A stretch of DNA of 64,000 nt, from NCBI RefSeq assembly GCF_043641665.1, contig NC_092184.1, positions 17,172,108 through 17,236,107 on the forward strand, read 5' to 3'. Position 1 is the stretch's first letter. The number at the start of each line of letters is the position of its first letter. A program made the translations under genes and the position numbers. The notes below the pieces were generated by a model. That model made no database searches and had not been told where the DNA came from. It was given only the letters and a program-made list of their open reading frames with translations. Source of the stretch: Enoplosus armatus. Its lineage: Eukaryota > Chordata > Actinopteri > Centrarchiformes > Enoplosidae. Below are positions 1 through 10,873 of this stretch, in pieces.

Positions 1-3000
1 ACGATGAGCCTGAGTCGCCAATGTGTGTTTAGGTTTAACTTCTGGCTCCCACAGTTTCTCTCTCTGCTCGCTCAGGATTGGCTCACTGCTGGAAGGTGGG
101 ATCTGGCCAGGTTGATCCAGTTCACTGATTGGCTGAGTGCTGCCGGTCTGACCTCTGAATTGAGGGTCATTCAGGGAAGGTAAAGGGGCATCGCTACGGC
201 GACTGGGGTCACTGAATGACTTCTTCTTGGGAGCTTTGCCATTGCCATGGTCATCTGTCATCAGTCTGTCCATTGCACCTGGCTCAGCTACGATGCTCCT
301 GATCACCCCACTGTAGTCACGAATGGCATCATCACGGAGCCCGCCATCACTGTAAACTGACAAGTCACTGGCCACACTGCCCTTGTATTCTGACATGGTG
401 GCCACAGCAGAGGCCTCTGGAGCACCTCCTCCTCCTTTGACAGACAGAGATCCTAACAGGTTGCTGTCTACAGAGGAAAAGTTGTTATTCCCCTCTTCTG
501 ACACAGAACAGCGCCGCTGAGGCATGGGGTCACTGAGAGAGCGATAGACTGTGGACTCCCCATTTCCAACAGCTGCTATTGTTGACTCTGCATTACTGCC
601 ATTACTGGAATCAGAGGCTGTGTTGTTATTACCAGACGGGGAGAACTTGCGCCTTCGACGGATAGCACTTGGGGTCGCAGGGGCTTCAAGTCCTCCTCCT
701 GCGGTGCCTGCTGACCTCTGCGACACAGCGCTGTTGGTGTTGATCTCCTCACTGGTAGTGTTGACATTGTTGATACCAGCGGTGCTGCTCAGCTCCATGA
801 TGATACTGTCACTCTCAGCCATACGAGCAGGAAGAGGTAAGGAGGGAGGTGCGCTGACTTCATTCAGACGATTTGTACAATTCACATTGTTCTCTGTCAT
901 CTCTTCTCTTTCCTGCTTAAACCCCTCCGCCTCATGGAGAGCCGATTGCTTCCATACTGTGACAGGCTGCCCTAGCACATCCCTAGCAATTCGTGACCCT
1001 AAATTAACCCCTGCTGACCCCAAGAATGACCTCTCAGAGGGGTCACTGGGGCCCGTCTCTGGCTCTGTTACAATCCCTTCATCTGTTAAACTAGACTCAT
1101 GTCCTGAAAGTTCATCCACAGAGCGATCGTAGAACATGCTTTCCTCCGAGTCGCCCTTCGGTAAGGCTCTCTCCGTCTCTCTGCTCTGTCTCTTTGCCTT
1201 CTCCCTGTACGCTGTGCCCCTGCTGTTTAGCTTCTCCAACTGCATACTTTGTCCATCCCTCTCGCTCCTCTCCCTCTCCCTGTTCTCTCTCTCCCTCTCA
1301 TGTTTATCCCTGTCTTTTGTGTTATTAAACTCAGCCTGTTGATCCGTCCTTGCCTCATCCTTAACACTCACTCCTGCTTTCTCCTTCTCCTCATTTGTTT
1401 TCTTGACCTGGAAACATTCATCCTCCAAATCATCATCAGTTCTCCTTACATCAACATCATCATCATCGTCTTCCCTAGTACTCATTTGGCAGATGTCTCG
1501 TATGACCTGCCTGGCTTCCTGCACATACCTCTCCTGCAATGGAGGCATCCCTTCCTCATCATCATCATCAAATCCATAATCCCTCATTCTTTGTCCTCTC
1601 CCAACCCTAAAATCACCCCCATCACTTTCTACTTCTCTATCTGACACTGACAGCCTCCCTCCATCCCTCTCTCCATCCAAATCAAGCTGCTGCTCAGAGG
1701 AGCTCCTCTTCGTGGTACCACCTGTCAAGCAACACCTCACGGCTGGTGTGGGTTTGTCTGAATAAGTGAAGGATTTTGCACGCCGCAGGGTGGCAGTCAG
1801 GTCTTTGAGAGATGGCCGACGACCTGAAGGTAGGAGGGTCCCGCCATGAGTTCGTGAGCCCATCCTGTACACTGATGACCCCTCCACACCCCCGGATTTG
1901 TCTCCACTTGTTTTCCGCACTTTGAGCTCTGACAGGTCAGATTTCAGAAAGCTTAAGAGTGACATAGTTTCTGAGGTGATATCGGGGTTGGAGATGGATA
2001 TTCGGTTGTTATCATTATCATCTACCCCTTCCCCACCTGTTGTCCTCCTTAATGTCATGGTCTCACCACCCCTAACCCCTGCAGATACTCCACCTTCTCT
2101 GGGAAGTACACTAGGTACGGGGTTGACTGTAGGCACAACCTTGGGGCGCACCCGCACAGGGGTATGGGAGACGTTATCCCCATGGCCAAAGCTTGGGGAT
2201 CGGTACATGGTAAAATTCCCATGGTACGTTTTACTCAGCATGGACGATGATGCAAGTTTGCTATTGCTGCCTCCTGCTCCGCCCGTGTTAAAACGGTTGG
2301 CGCAGCTAGCCTGGTCCTCCTCCTTCAGCGTCTCAGTGCTGGAGTATCGGCTGCTGCAACGCGAACCACCAGGACTGGAAACAAATGGAGGGATGTTGAC
2401 CTTTGACACTCGTGATACACCAGGAAGTGTAGTGGAGGTCCCAGGTGAGGAGATGCGCTCCCATTGCTGCACCCGGGCTCTGTTACTATGACTACTGGGT
2501 TCTCTTGCCGAGTGGTTTCGAGATGCTGTTCTCGCAAATTCTCCTCCTGTGTTTTGCCGGTGGTGCCTCTCCAAGTGCTCCATTGTCAAGCTTGTGTCAC
2601 TGTCGCTGTTTTCTGATTCGCCATCATGATCATCATAATCATCACGGCCTGTTGCTAGAGCAGCTCCACTGACCTTCTTCTTCTTTCTCAGCGAGCGACG
2701 GCGCACTGCCTCTCGACTGTGGGGGCCTAAAGAACCAGGGCTGTCCTCCTCACTGCCTGAAGACCTGCCAATGCCCTTTGCACCCCAGCAGCCATTTTTA
2801 CTGCGGGATAAATAGCTGCCTCCTCGCTCTGTGGCGCCCCTTTCTCCTGCTCTGTAGGAGATGGAAGGAGCAGGGCCGGAAGGAACAGTCCAACCGCCTC
2901 CTCCACCTCCTCTTCTACTCCTGGTGTGCTCCTCCTCTTCGTCTCCAGAACTAAACCTCCAGCGGGAGCTGAGGGGAGAGGCACCTCTTGCTGGGGCTCT

Positions 3001-4593
3001 TAGCTCAGTGGAGGGAGCTACAGTAGAGGAGGAGGAGGTAATGGCTTTATCTGGAGCTGGAGCACAGGAGGGGGAGGAGGAGGTCGGGGCTGGCGCTCTA
3101 GAGGAGCTATGTGAGGAATGTAAACTATCCCTGGGCAGCCCGACCCCCTGTCTATCCCTTCTCTCCCTCACTGTCGGCTGCTGAAGAGAGGAGGAGCAGG
3201 AGGAGGTGTCTAAGCTCTCCAGTCGACTCCAAGACGTAGTAGCAGGGGGTTGAAGGTCAGGGCTGGGGTCAGATGTCAACCCTGTCGTCCTGGGGGTCTT
3301 ATGGGCAACCTCTGCCTCAGTGCTGGGACTATGAGATCTGTATGGAGATGGGTTAATCCTGTGGCAGTAACTACCCCCAGTGCAACTCCGACTCCTGCTA
3401 CTGCTGCTGCTTTGAAAAGTATTTCGATCAGAAACTTTGATGTTATTAGAATTATGTGCCTCTATGCCCGCCTCTTCGTCATTTGAGTACTGCTGGTGGT
3501 CAGCTTTGGAATAAAAGTCCATACCGTAACAAAAAGTCTCTTTAGCAGTACTGCTTTCTCTGCTCGGTGCTCCACCTATGCATCTGCCATGCAAAGACAG
3601 GCTACTGGCTTCATTAGCAGAGCTGCAAGGTGAGAGTTTGTCACTTCTATCCGAGAGAGGAGCACTCTCACCGGGGCTGAGCTCGTGTAGATGGCCTCTG
3701 TTGGCTGCTTTTAAATTGTCACAAGTGTCAGTCTTGTGCTGCTGCCTAGCTTTGCCTTGTCTTTCATCAAAAATCTGTCTAATTCTGGTGACACTGGGCC
3801 ACTTGTCAGAGTGCAGGGGAATAAAGTCACTGTGGTGTGTAGAGAGAAAACTTCTGTGAGATTTACAGGGTGGAGGAAGCCCTCTACTAGTAACATCCTC
3901 TTCCTCATCTGTAGTCAGAGTCTTTCTGGGATCAGAGGGACATGCATTGATCTGTGAATAATCTCTCTTACCAGAGTTGCTGCTGCTGTCGGTTGATAAA
4001 CGTGTAAAAATCCGTTTCTCACTTGTCTTCTCTGAGTCCGAGCCTGACACAGAGTCAGTGTCTGAGTGAAACTTTTGCACTTTATTGGCTGTAAGACACT
4101 CGACAGTTGTTGTGTCACTATCCTGGAAATATCCACCACCGCTGTCCTCGTGAAAAGATTTACGTGACGGAGAGCCGTCTCTCCTGGAGCCCCTGGCCCG
4201 GGGAAGAGTGCTGCTCCCCCGCGTCACTGCTGCGCCGTCTCCCGGTGAAGCTCTGTGCGTCCCGGCGGAGCCGCTGCTGCTAAACTTCTCAGTGAGTTGG
4301 CGAATGGATGGAGAAATAGAGGAGAGAGGAGTGGAGGAGCCTCTCTTTGGATCTGCGGTTGGGAGGCCGGCGGTGGTGGCAGAGATTTTGGAAACTTTCC
4401 TTGACACACTGACATTACGCGTCGCCAAGGGCTGTTCTGCTTTGCTGGGCTCCGGGGGAAGGGCGACGCCAGCTGCCTCAAAACCCTCTGGTTTGTGTTG
4501 TTGGTCGTCACTCCTGCTGGCGCTCCAGGACCCCAACTTTTTGAAAGAGACGCTGCGATACACGGCCGCATTCTTCCTCTCTCTTTCTGCCAT
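1..4593 (-). CDS. arhgef17: Rho guanine nucleotide exchange factor 17, large N-terminal coding exon (partial)
   Basis: On the minus strand one frame is open from an ATG at 4593 to the left edge, 1531 codons with no stop. The product is the long, serine-rich N-terminal half of ARHGEF17/TEM4, a GEF that activates Rho at actin structures and cell junctions. Seen in order are AAVYRSVSFKKLGSWS (about 9-24), ISPSIRQLTEKFS (93-105), WPSVTRIRQIFDE (from W265), RYSSTETLKEED (about 750), DLTATLRRAKSFTYSDKP (about 930-947), RYVQEARQVIRDI (about 1020), YRSLSDPMPQRR (about 1355), GKAPKKKSFSDPSRR (about 1455) and PPSSSEPILSEQRE (about 1505). Each has a counterpart in mammalian ARHGEF17 in the same order. 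Low-complexity acidic (DDDDD) and Glu-Arg stretches come from trinucleotide and CTC repeats. The start has a strong context (A at -3, G at +4). The catalytic DH, PH and WD-like parts would lie left of the window. The fish exon appears longer than the mammalian one, roughly 1000 residues as I recall it. Confidence 0.93.
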   Translation of the reverse strand, partial: MAERERKNAAVYRSVSFKKLGSWSASRSDDQQHKPEGFEAAGVALPPEPSKAEQPLATRNVSVSRKVSKISATTAGLPTADPKRGSSTPLSSISPSIRQLTEKFSSSGSAGTHRASPGDGAAVTRGSSTLPRARGSRRDGSPSRKSFHEDSGGGYFQDSDTTTVECLTANKVQKFHSDTDSVSGSDSEKTSEKRIFTRLSTDSSSNSGKRDYSQINACPSDPRKTLTTDEEEDVTSRGLPPPCKSHRSFLSTHHSDFIPLHSDKWPSVTRIRQIFDERQGKARQQHKTDTCDNLKAANRGHLHELSPGESAPLSDRSDKLSPCSSANEASSLSLHGRCIGGAPSRESSTAKETFCYGMDFYSKADHQQYSNDEEAGIEAHNSNNIKVSDRNTFQSSSSSRSRSCTGGSYCHRINPSPYRSHSPSTEAEVAHKTPRTTGLTSDPSPDLQPPATTSWSRLESLDTSSCSSSLQQPTVRERRDRQGVGLPRDSLHSSHSSSRAPAPTSSSPSCAPAPDKAITSSSSTVAPSTELRAPARGASPLSSRWRFSSGDEEEEHTRSRRGGGGGGWTVPSGPAPSISYRAGERGATERGGSYLSRSKNGCWGAKGIGRSSGSEEDSPGSLGPHSREAVRRRSLRKKKKVSGAALATGRDDYDDHDGESENSDSDTSLTMEHLERHHRQNTGGEFARTASRNHSAREPSSHSNRARVQQWERISSPGTSTTLPGVSRVSKVNIPPFVSSPGGSRCSSRYSSTETLKEEDQASCANRFNTGGAGGSNSKLASSSMLSKTYHGNFTMYRSPSFGHGDNVSHTPVRVRPKVVPTVNPVPSVLPREGGVSAGVRGGETMTLRRTTGGEGVDDNDNNRISISNPDITSETMSLLSFLKSDLSELKVRKTSGDKSGGVEGSSVYRMGSRTHGGTLLPSGRRPSLKDLTATLRRAKSFTYSDKPTPAVRCCLTGGTTKRSSSEQQLDLDGERDGGRLSVSDREVESDGGDFRVGRGQRMRDYGFDDDDEEGMPPLQERYVQEARQVIRDICQMSTREDDDDDVDVRRTDDDLEDECFQVKKTNEEKEKAGVSVKDEARTDQQAEFNNTKDRDKHERERENRERERSERDGQSMQLEKLNSRGTAYREKAKRQSRETERALPKGDSEESMFYDRSVDELSGHESSLTDEGIVTEPETGPSDPSERSFLGSAGVNLGSRIARDVLGQPVTVWKQSALHEAEGFKQEREEMTENNVNCTNRLNEVSAPPSLPLPARMAESDSIIMELSSTAGINNVNTTSEEINTNSAVSQRSAGTAGGGLEAPATPSAIRRRRKFSPSGNNNTASDSSNGSNAESTIAAVGNGESTVYRSLSDPMPQRRCSVSEEGNNNFSSVDSNLLGSLSVKGGGGAPEASAVATMSEYKGSVASDLSVYSDGGLRDDAIRDYSGVIRSIVAEPGAMDRLMTDDHGNGKAPKKKSFSDPSRRSDAPLPSLNDPQFRGQTGSTQPISELDQPGQIPPSSSEPILSEQREKLWEPEVKPKHTLATQAHR

Positions 4594-4600
4594 TGTTCAT
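4508..4600 (-). other. Upstream ORF overlapping the arhgef17 start
   Basis: An ATG at 4600-4598 lies 7 nt upstream of the arhgef17 start in another frame. It opens a 30-codon ORF that ends at TGA 4510-4508, inside the main coding sequence. Its context (G at -3, A at +4) is weaker than that of the main ATG. An overlapping uORF of this kind would be expected to reduce translation of the main ORF. That role is inferred; the ORF itself is read directly. Confidence 0.5.
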
Positions 4601-5200
4601 GTCTTTCTTTGTTAGATTTCACTCACACACATTTTAACTCCACGTATATTACAGATGCAAGCACCTTCTGAAATTGCGGTCCATTTCCCCCACACAGCCT
4701 AACGGCACGGAAACCCAACAATAATCACTCTTCTTCAAACTTAACAGTTGGCAAAGTTTCAGACTGCACGGTGAAGAGGTTAATCGAGTGATAAGCTGTT
4801 CAGTGAGTAAGTAGGTGAGCTGCTCTGTTATCAAAACTTACATGTTGTCGATTCCCGAAACCGCATCCGTGCAAAGAGGAAAAGCGCTACAACTTTTTTT
4901 TTGGCCCAAACTTTCCCAACCTGTTCACAAACATAACTTTTCAATTGTTGTCCTCTCCCATCTCTAAACATCTGCCCATCGCCAGGTTAGCACGCCTGCA
5001 CGGGCCCGACGCATCACGTTAATTCCCTGTTTGTGGATTCCTTATTTTGGCATGATTTGGTTTTCCGTGACTTATGTTGTTTTTTGCATGTTAATGCCTG
5101 AGATAGGGCAGAGGGGGTGGGCGGGACTAGGGGTATAGGGGCTGTCATAGCCCCCTCGGGGATTGAGAGGAAAAGCTTTTTTTTTCTTTTTTGATAAGAG
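4594..5200 (-). promoter_or_regulatory. Probable arhgef17 5'UTR and promoter region
   Basis: This stretch lies directly upstream of the arhgef17 ATG. It contains a GC-box-like run GGGGGTGGGCGGG at 5113-5125 and a small palindrome, GGGGCT...AGCCCC, at about 5138-5154. There is no clear TATA box and no obvious splice acceptor close to the start codon, so the 5'UTR is probably continuous with the coding exon. The transcription start cannot be placed from sequence alone. Confidence 0.4.
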
Positions 5201-8200
5201 AAGGCAGATACTGGGGACAAACTAGATGTAATTATAGCCCTTTCCCTTGCGAAAAAAAGTCAGTAGCACCGTCAGGAGTTTTAGACACAAAACGACACAT
5301 TCTAGAGCAACATTTTGGACCTGCAGCATTTTTGTAAAACTTAGAAACATCTCTATGAAGATATCACTACAATCACACTATCGATTTCCAAGGTACAATA
5401 TGAATTTTACAGTATTTCTGTCTGTCTAAGAGGCTCAAAGAGAAAAACCAGATACGCTTTGATTCAACTCTACATTGGTAACTGCGTATTCAGCAATAGC
5501 TCTACACCACAGTGTGTTCCGATGGTGTCGGTGAATTAGAGTGTCAGCATTCAGTGGGGGGGGGGGCAAAGAAAAAAGTTTTCACTCATGCACAATAACC
5601 CCTCTGTGGTGCTTCCCATGTGGCTGTCTGGTTAACAGGTCCTTTTGTTCCAGAGAGGAACCCTGTGTTACATTCCCTCAGTGGAGAGGAGATGTTGGCT
5701 GCAGCGCCCCCCGCAGTCTGACCTGTTAAACGTCCAGTCATTGGAGGTAGACAAAGGAGCTTAAGTCAAGCGAAATCCACATCTGCAGTAGTTAGTTTGG
5801 ATGCTACATTGAATGATTCTGCCTCCAGTTCTGTATCACTGAAGCAGGATGCAGTTGTTTTTCATGATTTGATAGGAATCTGGCTAAATTCTAAGGGTTG
5901 ATAGATTTTAACAAATTAACCATATAGAAATGCTTTAAAGTAGCTCTTCTACATGTTCAACCATTGGCTGTTGATAAAGTTTGTCTTTGTTCAGTTTGGA
6001 AGCTCAGATTCAAGGTTTAAGATATGAGTTTTCCCAAAATATTCAAAGGAAATCTGGATACCAGACTCAGTGTGTTGCCGGGTGAAATTGTGTAGGAAAA
6101 GTTAACTTGTGTCAGGAATGTTGGAGGTTGCAGTCCAGGACTCCTCCATCAATTAAGATATAAAATATACACGTTAAAAAGGGAATGATAAAAATGATGA
6201 TACAATAAAGCTTAACAGTTGATTCTAATGGCCTTGCTTTGCTTTTGATGGCTGTCATCTCCTCAAAATCCTGTTGGCTACAAATGTTGTTAGCCACCTT
6301 GCCAAATACATCAGCCCAAGCTGAGAGGACAGGGAGAGGAAAAGTTCAGGTTGGGCTGTGAAAAAGAAAATATACATTCATCAGAATCTGAATGAAGTAA
6401 AGACATTCACGACAGGCTGCGTGACCTCTTTTTAATGGCTGTTTTGCATTAGCTTTACATTTTGACTACATCCAAAACATTTTCACAAGCAACTCAAGAA
6501 GGCTGCATGGTAAGAAGAGGAAAAACTAAAATCTATAAAAACATAAATGTTACTTTTCCATCAACATAATTTATATATGTAACAAAAATAAAAATCTATT
6601 CCTGATACTACTCTGTGTTACAGTATTTTACAAAAATAATAATTCTTCTAAATAATACTGACTGACACAAATAGGCTGGCACAGCGCACATCTGACGCAA
6701 ACACACGACACATTTCAGACATCACAAATATTTGAACAAACAGACAACAACAACAACAAGACCTGTGCAGTCGCTTTTTGCCGAAGCACAGCATACAGTA
6801 ACATTACTACTCTACTGAATATGCGCGCTGTACAGGCACACATGCATTAAGAAGTTCCTTACATTTTGAAACACATGACTATTGCATGAAAATTACATGT
6901 TCACATTAAACTGATATACACAACATTTCTTCCCTCATGGGTGCAAAACTCAAGATATAGTTGCAAGTGCACTTGAACCAAGTGTGTTGGTAGCAAAGCT
7001 GCCTGAAGGTTGTCTGTTACAGTGGCTTCAGAGCAATTCAAAGGCTAATTACATGACTTTAAAAGTCAGAAATTAAGGATTATTTTAGTAATTTCACTTT
7101 AATTTTGATATCAAATTGTCAAATAAGAGAAGGCCATGAGCTCCTCATTCAGCATTAAACTAACCACTGAAGTCAAATTTGAGCAAGATCTAAGCCCTCT
7201 GCAGATATATACATAAATATGTATATATTTATATATATGAGAGAAATCTCATTGTTTGCTTTACAGTTTGTGTCTGAGAGACAACATGCAAGAGTGAGAT
7301 GCAAGAGAGGAAAAATAAGTAGTAGCAAAACATTCAAATTTGAATTAAGTTAAATTATTATTAAGCTACAACAAACTACTACACATCATTATGTACGAAG
7401 CAATCTGCATTCATGTTCATTTCATGAACATTACAGATTGCCAAATCATTAACTTAGTAACTCAGTTACTTGGAATAACGCCATAAGAAACAGCAGAATT
7501 AGACTGTATTGTATCCGGTTACAGATATCAAAACAGTACCAAACCATTCACACGTACTCTGGAGTTCCTCTTTTGAGAGTGCAGAGCACTTTTTCATATA
7601 TGACTCTATTCCATATAATTCATAATTTCATGGTAAGGGTTCGTACTCTCACAGGAAGTGGAAAACTGCAGGGTTGAGCCTTAATTTAGACCTGGCCCTT
7701 AAGTCCATTAATTGCATTTTTCCTTCCCTCTTAGCATTTAATGCATCTGATAATATATTTTTTAAACATATTAACATTGGCACAAAGTTAAATGGATTTG
7801 TTCAGTGGAGAATTTAAAGATCAGCTGGAGAAAACCATGGACTGATGGCCTATTTTGGTGCGGCATGAGCTGGATAATTAAGTTTTGTTGGCATCGGTTT
7901 ATCTCTGATTGTAGTAGCTAAGATCTAATCCTTACTATGTTAATAACCATACCATTTTTAGAAAGAATGGAACCAGCATTTTAGTGCAGTTGGGTTACAG
8001 AGGTGGGCTACACACACCATCTAGTGGTGAAAACATGCAACGACAAGCCTTACAATTTGGATAATGTTGACACAACGTGTCACTTTTAGGAGAAAAGAAA
8101 CTGTAGAAACCTTCATATGAAAGTGTAATTACTCCATATACAAATGCACAAACACATTTTTCATTTTCAATCTTGCTCTCACTACTTAAACTGCCAGGAT

Positions 8201-8838
8201 TTTGCTCCACATCACACAAAATCATCTTCCATCTTTAGACACAATTTCAGAGCATTTCTAATGTATAGCAGTTCACAGTGTGACACTAAAATGAGAAAAG
8301 TTTGTCCATTACAACCCAGTGCACAGTGGAGACTTATAGTAAACATTTCACAGATAACAGGGACTATGCAGGATGTGAACAGCCTTGTCTGCTGACTCCT
8401 CAGCCACAATATTTAATAAAATAAAGACATACAGAATCAGGAATCTCATTGAGAAGTGTCCAAAGTGCGTGAATTACGCAGAGAACCCATTACCCAATTT
8501 AAGATTATATGAGTGAGACGAGAATATGGATTTTCTGGGAATTTCTCCACCTCGTTTTCTGTCTGTGTTTACCGTTCATATTACAAGATTACAACATTCA
8601 TGTTTCATTTCAGAAGGCTTCTTGATATGCCTGTACCTCTTAATCTTCCCTCTTAGAAAGGGACAGTTCTTTGTTACAGTGACTAGAATGTAAAAGCATA
8701 GGTCAAGGACTGCAGCTTACATTATAACATGCAAGAAGAAACTCAGCAACCAATACATGCACCACTTTGCAGCATCCCAGGATCCGCCACTGGTATAGCA
8801 ACAAGGCTTTCACAAATACTACTGCATCTCCTGTTCGC
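5201..8838. other. Intergenic region; left part of p2ry6 3'UTR likely included
   Basis: No coding exon is recognisable on either strand. The sequence is AT-rich (notably 6500-7700, with an AT palindromic stretch near 7205-7240). On the minus strand an ATTAAA signal at 8415-8410 would give p2ry6 a 3'UTR of roughly 430 nt, but other sites further left are possible. A CTCF-like motif sits at 8015-8027. Confidence 0.5.
8015..8027 (-). promoter_or_regulatory. CTCF-like motif
   Basis: The minus strand reads CCACTAGATGGTG, which matches the CTCF core CCASYAGRKGGC except that the final C is T. This is a motif match only. Confidence 0.3.
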
Positions 8839-9511
8839 TCACACACTGGTGCCCTTGTCCCTGAGGGTGGTAACTTTGAGCACAAACCTTCTGGTGCTCT
8901 GGCGGTAGCGTGGCTGGGTGAAGTAAAACAGAATAGGGTCCAGGAAGCTGTTCATGCTGGCAAACGGCCTAGTGCTCTTATAGATGATTGAAAACAAGTT
9001 TCTTATCTCGCAGGGCACACTGGGCAGAGTACGCACCACCAGGTACATGGTCTTGGTGAGGTGAAATGGCAGGAAGCTTATGCAGAACACCGCCGCCACA
9101 ACAATGATCATCCTCACCGCCTTCTCCCGCTTCTCCCCAGTCGCTATGGAGACACCCTGGTAGGACACTGGGCGGCAGAGGATGTGAGCCATCCGACAAT
9201 AGCACACCATCACACCCATAAAAGGCAACAAGAAGCCGAGGCAGGTCAGAGCCATGCCGTAAGGATAGTAGTCCACTGAACGCTTTGGCGTACTTAAATC
9301 ATAACACACAGTGCGGTTTCGCTGGTTTCCCGTCGCAGCGAAGTGAAAAGTTGGCGCGCACAGGACGACGACCACCAGCCACACCCCTCCGCAGACACAC
9401 CACGCCAGCCTGCGACCTCCTTGCTTGGGCCACATCGCGAGAGGATGGCAAATGCCCACATAGCGTTGCACACTGATGCAGGTGAGGAAGAGGATGCTGC
9501 CATGCAGATTG
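8839..9511 (-). CDS. p2ry6: p2ry6 coding exon 2
   Basis: The acceptor ttcctgttttag lies just upstream at 9512-9513. The exon runs from NLHGSILF in TM3 through TM7 and the short C-tail to the TGA at 8841-8839 (…DKGTSV). The phase (AG plus C gives Ser141) joins exactly to exon 1. Confidence 0.94.
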
Positions 9512-10873
9512 CTAAAACAGGAAAATGGGAAAAAGAAAATACTGTTAAGTTAAATCTTATTAAGTTGCATTCTTTTGTATGGCATTGTATTGTATCTACT
9601 ACATTTGTATCTGGTGGTGTCACCTTGTATCAAACACCAGCAGTGCAATGTCAGGACAAGGTTGTAATTGACACTCTCGTGCTTGTTGTTTAATACTTTG
9701 TTAAGTTTGTATATAATTTATAACACACTATAATGTAGTTGTAAGCCGATGTAAGAACATTTTAAGTGTTAATGTACAGTATTTTTCAGCAATTATAACT
9801 TCTTCAACAGGGACATACTATACATTATTACAACTGTGTTTTACTATATTGTCATTCATGATCTGTTTACAAGCCAGCATCGAGTTATGGATGGAGTTAC
9901 AGTTACATAAATAAACACTTATATCTGCTTACAACTACATTATAGTGAATTATAAACCATTCATCCAATGTTTTTATACTACTTATAAATGCTAAATAGG
10001 GGGACTTTCACCACACAAATATATTTGGAGGTAACAGATAAGGGAAGAAGTAAAAACAACTTGTTACTCAAATTGTATTAGTCAGACTATTGTGTGATAC
10101 AATCGTCTGAATATATAAAGCTTTGACCGCAATATCTGTGGAGCTCTAACAAGGCCTCAGTATGCTTCAAACAAAGTGCCTGTCGGATCATCTTTCAGCA
10201 TCTGAACCACTGAAGCACCATTAATGTCTTCTAGGAAAGACTGTCCAAAAGCGTGCGCTGTTGTTTGTATAATTTATTGCATCTCGTCTCTCTGAATGCC
10301 GAAGGCTTTTCACCTCACCTTCACCTTTTCTTTCAGATGTGTTCCGACAACTTAGATCCTTTGAAGCATACTGAGACCTTAAGAAAGAGCCAAGTATCTT
10401 AATCTAACTGGAAAGTAAATAAATGATCCGATATTCAGTCAAGTATCTCACCTGTAGAACTGAAACCTGACCAGTTTACAGGCAAACTCCCCAAAGGGCC
10501 AGTAGTCATGACTGCCGTAGTTGTAGATGAGCAAGGGAAGTGACATCACATACAGTAAGTCAGCTATGGCCAAGTTGAGCATATAGATGTTGTTTTTGGA
10601 CAGATTGGGCCGAGTCCTCCATATCTTCAGTATGACAGCAGCATTGAGAGGAAGGCCGAGCAAGAAGACGAGGGTGTACACAGCAGGGAGCAAAATACGC
10701 TTAAAGTCTTCCTTATAGGTGCAGCGAAGGATGCCCAGCCCGCTGCTGTTGCTGATGCTGAAGCTGCCTGCTGCGTTTGGGTCTGTGGGGCGTTCGCTGG
10801 TCGAGAAGAAGTCCAAAGATGAGGTTTTCGAGATGAGAGTTTCCGTAGGGAAGGAGTCAACAGAAAATGGCAT
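8839..10873 (-). CDS. p2ry6: P2Y purinoceptor 6 (UDP receptor), two coding exons
   Basis: Joining 10873-10452 to 9511-8839 gives 1095 nt, a 364-residue class A GPCR. P2RY6 is a plasma-membrane receptor for UDP that couples to Gq. Identity comes from stretches close to mammalian P2RY6: LPLLIYNYGSHDYWPFGEFACKLVRF, NLHGSILFLTCIS, QRYVGICHPLA, FAATGNQRNRTVCYDLS and FLDPILFYFTQ. Visible features are an N-terminal glycosylation sequon (NSS at 42), the N-terminal Cys51 and TM3 Cys132, a QRY version of the DRY motif, the TM6 HLTK (H-x-x-K) and TM7 KSTRPF nucleotide-binding signatures, and DPILFYF in place of NPxxY. P2RY2 was considered and fits less well. The start ATG at 10873 follows a splice acceptor at 10883-10884, so a separate 5'UTR exon is expected. 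Mammalian P2RY6 has its coding region in a single exon, so the intron is notable. Confidence 0.94.
9718..9955. repeat. Inverted-repeat (MITE-like) element in the p2ry6 intron
   Basis: The arms at 9718-9746 and 9927-9955 are about 29 nt long and near-perfect reverse complements (the left arm contains ATAATGTAGTTGTAAGC). They enclose about 180 nt of AT-rich DNA without an ORF. This looks like a non-autonomous DNA transposon; the family is not determined. Confidence 0.6.
10151..10380. repeat. Second inverted-repeat element in the p2ry6 intron
   Basis: The 21-nt arms at 10151-10171 and 10360-10380 are reverse complements with one mismatch (left arm begins AAGGCCTCAGTATGC). Partly matching sequence continues inward (TGTCGGA on both sides). 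No ORF is present. It is probably a small non-autonomous DNA element. Confidence 0.6.
10452..10873 (-). CDS. p2ry6: p2ry6 coding exon 1
   Basis: This exon encodes residues 1-140 plus two bases: extracellular N-terminus, TM1, TM2 and the start of TM3. It ends TTCTACAG with donor gtgaga. The transcript exon extends upstream to 10882, where tctctcctccag forms a good acceptor 9 nt before the ATG. Confidence 0.93.

Noticed and set aside
551..2491. Plus-strand open frames of 193 and 197 codons (551-1132, 1898-2491) and others up to 4615
   Set aside because: They are antisense to the continuous arhgef17 coding frame, begin at non-ATG codons or at chance ATGs, and their compositions mirror the Ser-rich exon.
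8839..10873. Assignment of the receptor as p2ry2 or p2ry4
   Set aside because: The NLHGSILFLTCIS, FAATG-QRNRTVCYDLS and DPILFYFTQ stretches are specific to P2RY6; the long P2RY2 C-tail is absent.
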